8,409 nt of DNA from Chloroflexota bacterium. Lineage in GTDB: Bacteria > Chloroflexota > Dehalococcoidia > Lucifugimonadales > JADFKI01. Position numbers and translations under genes: made by a program. The notes beneath the pieces are model-generated. The model saw only the letters and a program-made list of their open reading frames with translations, had not been told where the DNA came from and did no database searches. The stretch lies in NCBI GenBank assembly GCA_009838595.1, contig VXRI01000305.1:1-8409 (forward strand), written 5' to 3'. Below, piece after piece: positions 5,147 to 8,409 of the stretch (positions within the stretch are counted from its first letter, which is position 1; every line of letters begins with the position of its first letter).

Positions 5147-6847
5147 ATGACTGCACCAAATTCGGGGATGGTGAGCGGCAGTGAGCTGATTGGAAGGGCG
5201 TTGGCGCTTGAAGGCGTGAAGAATGTGTTCACGATTGCAGGCGACCATGTGCTGCCCGCGCTTGATAGCATGGCGGATATGGGTTTTCGCTTCGTGGACA
5301 CGCGGCACGAGCAGGCGGCGGCACATATGGCGGACGCTTGGGGCCGCATTACCGGAGAGCCGGGCGTGGCGATGTACACTACGCCGGGCTTTTCCAACGC
5401 AATACCCGGCCTCGCCAACGCGCAGCACTCGGAAAGTCCGCTGCTGTCCATCAGCGGCTCTGCGGAACTTGCTGAGCTGGGACGCGGCGCGATGCAAGAG
5501 ATAGATCAGGTCGGCATGGCGCGCCCCGTATGCAAGGGCGCGTGGATGGTTACCGACACGCGGCGCATCCCGGACATGATAGCGCATGCCATTCGCGTGG
5601 CGTACAGCGGGCGACGCGGGCCTGTGCATCTGACCATTCCGGTTGACATTCAGCAGAACATGGTCAGTGAAGACGAAGTCGCGCTCTACGCGCCGAACGA
5701 ATATCGTGGCATCGGTGCGGCACAGGCATCCCAGGCGGACATCGAGCAAGCGATTGCGATACTGCATGCCGCCGAGCGTCCGGTCATCGTCGCGGGCAGC
5801 GCAGCGGCGTACTCGCGCTCCGGCGAGGCGATGCAGGCATTCATCGAGACGACACGCATCCCGCTGCTGACAGAGGGAGATGCGCGCGGTCTGGTGTCGG
5901 ACGAACATCCCTACTGCCTAGGCTTCTTCGACCAAGGGCTTAGCCAAGCGTCGCGTAAGATACGCGATGCGGACGCCGTGCTGATGCTCGGACGGAAGCA
6001 AGACCTGATTATCGGCTACGCAATGGCGCCGACGATAAGCGTGGATGCCGCCATCATACAAGTTGATCCGTCTGAAGCGGAAATCGGGCGCAATCGCGGG
6101 GTGGCGGTGGGAATCGCCGGCGATGTCGAAGCCACGCTGCGGCAACTCACGGCGGAGGCGGGCAAGCATGTGTGGTCAGACTTGCCATGGCTTAATGAAC
6201 TTCGCGCAGAGCGCAGGGCTTGGCAGGAGCACCTAGAATCACTGGCAGTGCCGGACGCGCCGATGCATGCGATGTTTGTGCATCGCACCGTGATGCAGCA
6301 GCTGTCGCCGGACGACTACCTGATATTCGACGGCGGCGACTACTGCCATTTCGCGCGCGCGTACCTGCCTGCGCGGTTTCCAAAGAGCTGGCTGTATGTG
6401 ACACCGTCCGGCATGCTTGGGCACACGATACCGACCGCGCTCGCGGCGAAATTGGCGCATCCGGACAGACGGGTAATTGCGTTCAGCGGCGACGGCGCAT
6501 TCGGCTTCAACGGCATGGAGTACGACACGGCGGTGCGGCACAACCTGCCGTTTGTCTGTGTGATGGGTAACGACTCCGCGTGGGGCATCGACCGGCAGAT
6601 TCAACTCGGAGTGTACGGCAAGCCCGTTGCCACTGACCTGCTGCCCACGCGCTACGATCAAGTTGTGCGTGGACTAGGCGGGCACGGTGAAATCGTAGAG
6701 AACCCGGAGGAACTTCATTCCGCGCTCGAACGCTGCCTGAAACTGGAACGCCCCGCGCTCATCAACGTGCAAGTGCAGCGCCAAGTCAGCCCGCGTGGCC
6801 AGTCCGCCATCAACCGCTGGAAAAGCCACACGATAGTGCCGATTTAG
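5147..6847 (+). CDS. Thiamine pyrophosphate-dependent enzyme, acetolactate synthase/2-hydroxyacyl lyase superfamily
   Basis: This 566-residue protein has the three-domain TPP fold: pyrimidine-binding at about 10-175, central at about 195-335, and pyrophosphate-binding at about 375-545. RHEQAA at 53-58 carries the conserved cofactor-activating glutamate E55. GDGAFGFNG starts at 448, and GND at 474-476 completes the GDG-x24-N metal/TPP motif. The phrases GRGAMQEIDQVGMARPVCK-like at 112-130 and PVHLTIPVDIQ at 159-169 are also typical. Family members make or break C-C bonds next to a carbonyl (acetolactate synthase, oxalyl-CoA decarboxylase, benzoylformate decarboxylase, sulfoacetaldehyde acetyltransferase). 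Without alignment the substrate cannot be named. It has no ilvN neighbour, so valine/isoleucine synthesis is unlikely. The usual GPG in the T-x-GPG-x-x-N loop reads TTPGFSN at 78-84. The ATG at 5147 has AGAGGA at 5134-5139 with a 7-base spacer; an in-frame TTG at 5054 lacks one. Confidence 0.85.
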   Translation: MTAPNSGMVSGSELIGRALALEGVKNVFTIAGDHVLPALDSMADMGFRFVDTRHEQAAAHMADAWGRITGEPGVAMYTTPGFSNAIPGLANAQHSESPLLSISGSAELAELGRGAMQEIDQVGMARPVCKGAWMVTDTRRIPDMIAHAIRVAYSGRRGPVHLTIPVDIQQNMVSEDEVALYAPNEYRGIGAAQASQADIEQAIAILHAAERPVIVAGSAAAYSRSGEAMQAFIETTRIPLLTEGDARGLVSDEHPYCLGFFDQGLSQASRKIRDADAVLMLGRKQDLIIGYAMAPTISVDAAIIQVDPSEAEIGRNRGVAVGIAGDVEATLRQLTAEAGKHVWSDLPWLNELRAERRAWQEHLESLAVPDAPMHAMFVHRTVMQQLSPDDYLIFDGGDYCHFARAYLPARFPKSWLYVTPSGMLGHTIPTALAAKLAHPDRRVIAFSGDGAFGFNGMEYDTAVRHNLPFVCVMGNDSAWGIDRQIQLGVYGKPVATDLLPTRYDQVVRGLGGHGEIVENPEELHSALERCLKLERPALINVQVQRQVSPRGQSAINRWKSHTIVPI

Positions 6848-6906
6848 CGCATATGGGCTCTTTCCAGGCCTGTCCATGCCCAAGCCTAAAATGACAGGGC
6901 GGGGAA

Positions 6907-6932
6907 TTAACATCGATGGACAGGATGAGCAG
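6907..6932 (+). repeat. Dispersed ATCGAT/ACAGGAT element, copy C
   Basis: TTAACATCGAT, then two bases, then ACAGGAT and GAGCAG. It sits in the 152-base gap between the TPP-enzyme and oxidoreductase genes, preceded by a G-rich stretch and AATTA, much like the minus-strand copy at 61-86. A 6-bp inverted pair, CCTGTC (6869-6874) and GACAGG (6893-6898), lies just upstream. It lacks a T-run, so it is not called a terminator. Confidence 0.65.
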
Positions 6933-6999
6933 AACGAGCCGGATGGGGATGAACCGCGCACGATGCACGCACTTACAACCTGAGAAATAAGGTGCTATA

Positions 7000-8040
7000 T
7001 TGAGCAGCGACATACAACTTAGCGTCGTGGACCAGTCGCCGGTGCGGAAGGGCGGCACGGCGCGAGACGCGCTGACGGAAACTGTCGAATTGGCGCGCGC
7101 CGTCGAGCAGTTGGGATACCGCCGCTTTTGGGTTGCGGAGCATCACAACTTGGCGAACTTCGCGGGGACTAGCCCGGAAATCCTCATCGGGCAGATTGCC
7201 GCGAGCACGCAGAGCATTCGCGTAGGTAGCGGCGGCGTGATGCTGCCACACTATAGCGCGTTCAAGGTCGCCGAGGTGTTCCGTATGCTGGAAACGCTCT
7301 TCCCCGGCAGGATAGACCTCGGCATCGGGCGCGCGCCGGGCAGCGACCAGATTACGGCGGCGGCGCTGTCGTATCCGCGTCCGCAGCTCGATGTGCGCCA
7401 CTACCCAATCGTTGTGCGCGATCTGCTGAACTTCCTGCACGACACTGTGGATGACGAGCATCCCTTCGCGTCGCTGCACGCCGGTCCCGGCAAGTTTACT
7501 ACGCCCGAAGTTTGGCTGCTCGGCTCGCGTGCGGACAGTGCGGCGATGGCAGCAGAGATGGGCTTGCCGTTCAGCTTCGCGCACTTCTTCGGACTGGCGA
7601 CAGAGCACGGGCCGGCGATCGCCGAGATGTACCGGCAGAACTTTCAGCCGTCAGAGTATCTATCCGAGCCGAAGGTGAATGTCGCGTTGCAGGTGTTGTG
7701 CGCCGAGACGGACGAGGATGCGCAGCGAATCGGCGCGAGCCGCAATCTGTCGCGAGTGCGCTCGGTGCAGAACATCCGCGAAGGCGTACCGCCCATCGAA
7801 GAGGCGCTCGCATACGAATACCGCCCCGACGAATGGGCGTATCTGTCGAAGCTAAAGGAAAGTTACATCGACGGCACGCCCGAATATGTGCGCGACAAGA
7901 TAGAGGCGCTCGCGGACATCTATGACACCAACGACATCGGCATCGTAACGATATGCTACAGCTTCGCCGACCGCGTGCGCTCATACGCACTGGTCGCAGA
8001 AGCGTTCGATATGACGCCGCCAGCGACAGATACGCCATAA
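7000..8040 (+). CDS. LLM-class flavin-dependent oxidoreductase (luciferase-like, group 1, YhbW-like)
   Basis: This 346-residue cytoplasmic protein has the TIM-barrel fold of bacterial luciferase-like monooxygenases that use reduced FMN (or F420 in some groups). Motifs typical of the group-1 subfamily are visible: LSVVDQSPVRKGGT at 7-20, FWVAEHHN at 43-50, GSGGVMLPHYSAFKVAE at 77-93, FPGRIDLGIGRAPGSD at 101-116 and VWLLGSRADSA at 171-181. The length matches the family. The start is TTG at 7000, with AAGGTG at 6989-6994 and a 5-base spacer; the conserved N-terminal strand begins seven residues in. The substrate is unknown for nearly all members of this group. SAR202-type Chloroflexota are known for many flavin-dependent monooxygenase paralogs, which have been proposed to attack resistant organic matter. 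The TPP-dependent enzyme 152 bases upstream on the same strand may act in the same catabolic route, but this is inference. Confidence 0.9.
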   Translation: MSSDIQLSVVDQSPVRKGGTARDALTETVELARAVEQLGYRRFWVAEHHNLANFAGTSPEILIGQIAASTQSIRVGSGGVMLPHYSAFKVAEVFRMLETLFPGRIDLGIGRAPGSDQITAAALSYPRPQLDVRHYPIVVRDLLNFLHDTVDDEHPFASLHAGPGKFTTPEVWLLGSRADSAAMAAEMGLPFSFAHFFGLATEHGPAIAEMYRQNFQPSEYLSEPKVNVALQVLCAETDEDAQRIGASRNLSRVRSVQNIREGVPPIEEALAYEYRPDEWAYLSKLKESYIDGTPEYVRDKIEALADIYDTNDIGIVTICYSFADRVRSYALVAEAFDMTPPATDTP

Positions 8041-8093
8041 GGCTTTCCCATTCGCAGAGGCTTACAGAAGGGATTGCGGACAGAGGATTCGCA

Positions 8094-8409
8094 ATGGTGA
8101 CCGAAATTACCGAAATCCAGGATACTACGCAAGTGAACGCGGCTATCGCCGCGATGGCGGCACGGCTGCGCGACGACTACGGCGCGGAGGCGGTGATTCT
8201 TTACGGCTCGCGGGCGGATGGGAGCGCGCGTCCGAACAGCGACATTGACTTGATGATTATCAAATCGGATGCGCCGCAAGGCTTCTTCCAGACATTCGAG
8301 GAAGTAAACTCTGTCCTGTCGGACATCAAGGGCCGTCTTTCTCTGGACGCCCGCGTTTATGCACCTGAACAAGTCGAGAGAACACTCGCGATAGGCGACC
8401 ATTTCGTGC
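8094..8409 (+). CDS. Nucleotidyltransferase-domain protein, MNT/MntA-like (5' part; runs off the window)
   Basis: There are 105 complete codons before the window ends, with no stop codon. After a helical N-terminus of about 30 residues, ILYGSRADGSARPNSDIDLMII carries the polymerase-beta-type signature GS-x10-D-x-D (G38, S39, D50, D52). A third acidic residue, D85 in LSLDARVYAP, fits the expected metal-binding triad, so the active site looks intact. Such minimal nucleotidyltransferases occur as MntA antitoxins that AMPylate a HepT toxin encoded next door, or as orphan proteins. The partner would lie beyond 8409 and cannot be seen. The ATG at 8094 has AGAGGA at 8082-8087 with a 6-base spacer. 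It follows the oxidoreductase stop codon by 53 bases on the same strand, so read-through transcription is possible, although the functions look unrelated. Confidence 0.85.
   Translation, partial: MVTEITEIQDTTQVNAAIAAMAARLRDDYGAEAVILYGSRADGSARPNSDIDLMIIKSDAPQGFFQTFEEVNSVLSDIKGRLSLDARVYAPEQVERTLAIGDHFV

Noticed and set aside
5105..5908. 267-codon minus-strand open frame
   Set aside because: It is antisense to the TPP-enzyme gene and its upstream repeat. The protein is rich in R and H without recognisable motifs.
6949..6990. 13-codon mini-ORF (ATG to TAA) in the leader of the oxidoreductase gene
   Set aside because: It is preceded by a G-rich stretch and is in frame with the gene, but it encodes no run of regulatory codons and no alternative hairpins are seen, so a leader-peptide role is not supported.
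6973..7608. 211-codon minus-strand open frame
   Set aside because: It is antisense to the strongly conserved luciferase-like oxidoreductase, with no motif of its own.
7956..8402. 148-codon minus-strand open frame
   Set aside because: It overlaps the nucleotidyltransferase start, which has a clear active-site motif and ribosome binding site; the antisense frame has neither.

Overview
The window is bacterial chromosome with moderately high GC, compact genes and several TTG starts. No rRNA or tRNA is present. The gene types fit an uncultured Chloroflexota lineage (Dehalococcoidia/SAR202-like): a eukaryote-like OGG1-family glycosylase, a DinG helicase fused to a DnaQ-type exonuclease, a group-1 luciferase-like oxidoreductase and a stand-alone TPP enzyme, with short dispersed intergenic repeats between them. 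This assignment is inference; no marker gene in the window settles it.

Left part (1-4664): an 8-oxoguanine DNA glycosylase gene (181-1125, +) runs head-on into a small two-helix membrane protein of unknown function (1135-1545, -). Behind that, on the minus strand, lies a large exonuclease-helicase of the DinG family (1733-4639). Two of the three genes belong to DNA repair, but they are convergent and do not form an operon. A dRS3-like inverted repeat sits between the membrane protein and dinG.

Middle (4640-5146): about 500 bases with no convincing gene. From left to right it holds a start-proximal inverted repeat upstream of dinG, a GC-rich segment that can fold into a nested hairpin and may be the decayed 3' end of an IS200/IS605-type tnpB gene with its guide-RNA region, three CAATGC hexamers spaced exactly 20 bp apart, and a dispersed repeat. 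The 3' end of that repeat supplies the Shine-Dalgarno sequence of the next gene.

Right part (5147-8409, all +): a TPP-dependent enzyme of the acetolactate synthase/2-hydroxyacyl lyase superfamily (5147-6847), a flavin-dependent luciferase-like oxidoreductase (7000-8040), and the 5' part of a minimal nucleotidyltransferase (8094 to the window edge). The first two could act on the same organic-acid substrates, but they are separated by 152 bases carrying another copy of the dispersed repeat, so co-transcription is uncertain. No fully new multi-gene system is evident. The most unusual parts are the middle intergenic region, the repeat family with three copies in 8.4 kb, and the three-cysteine DinG.
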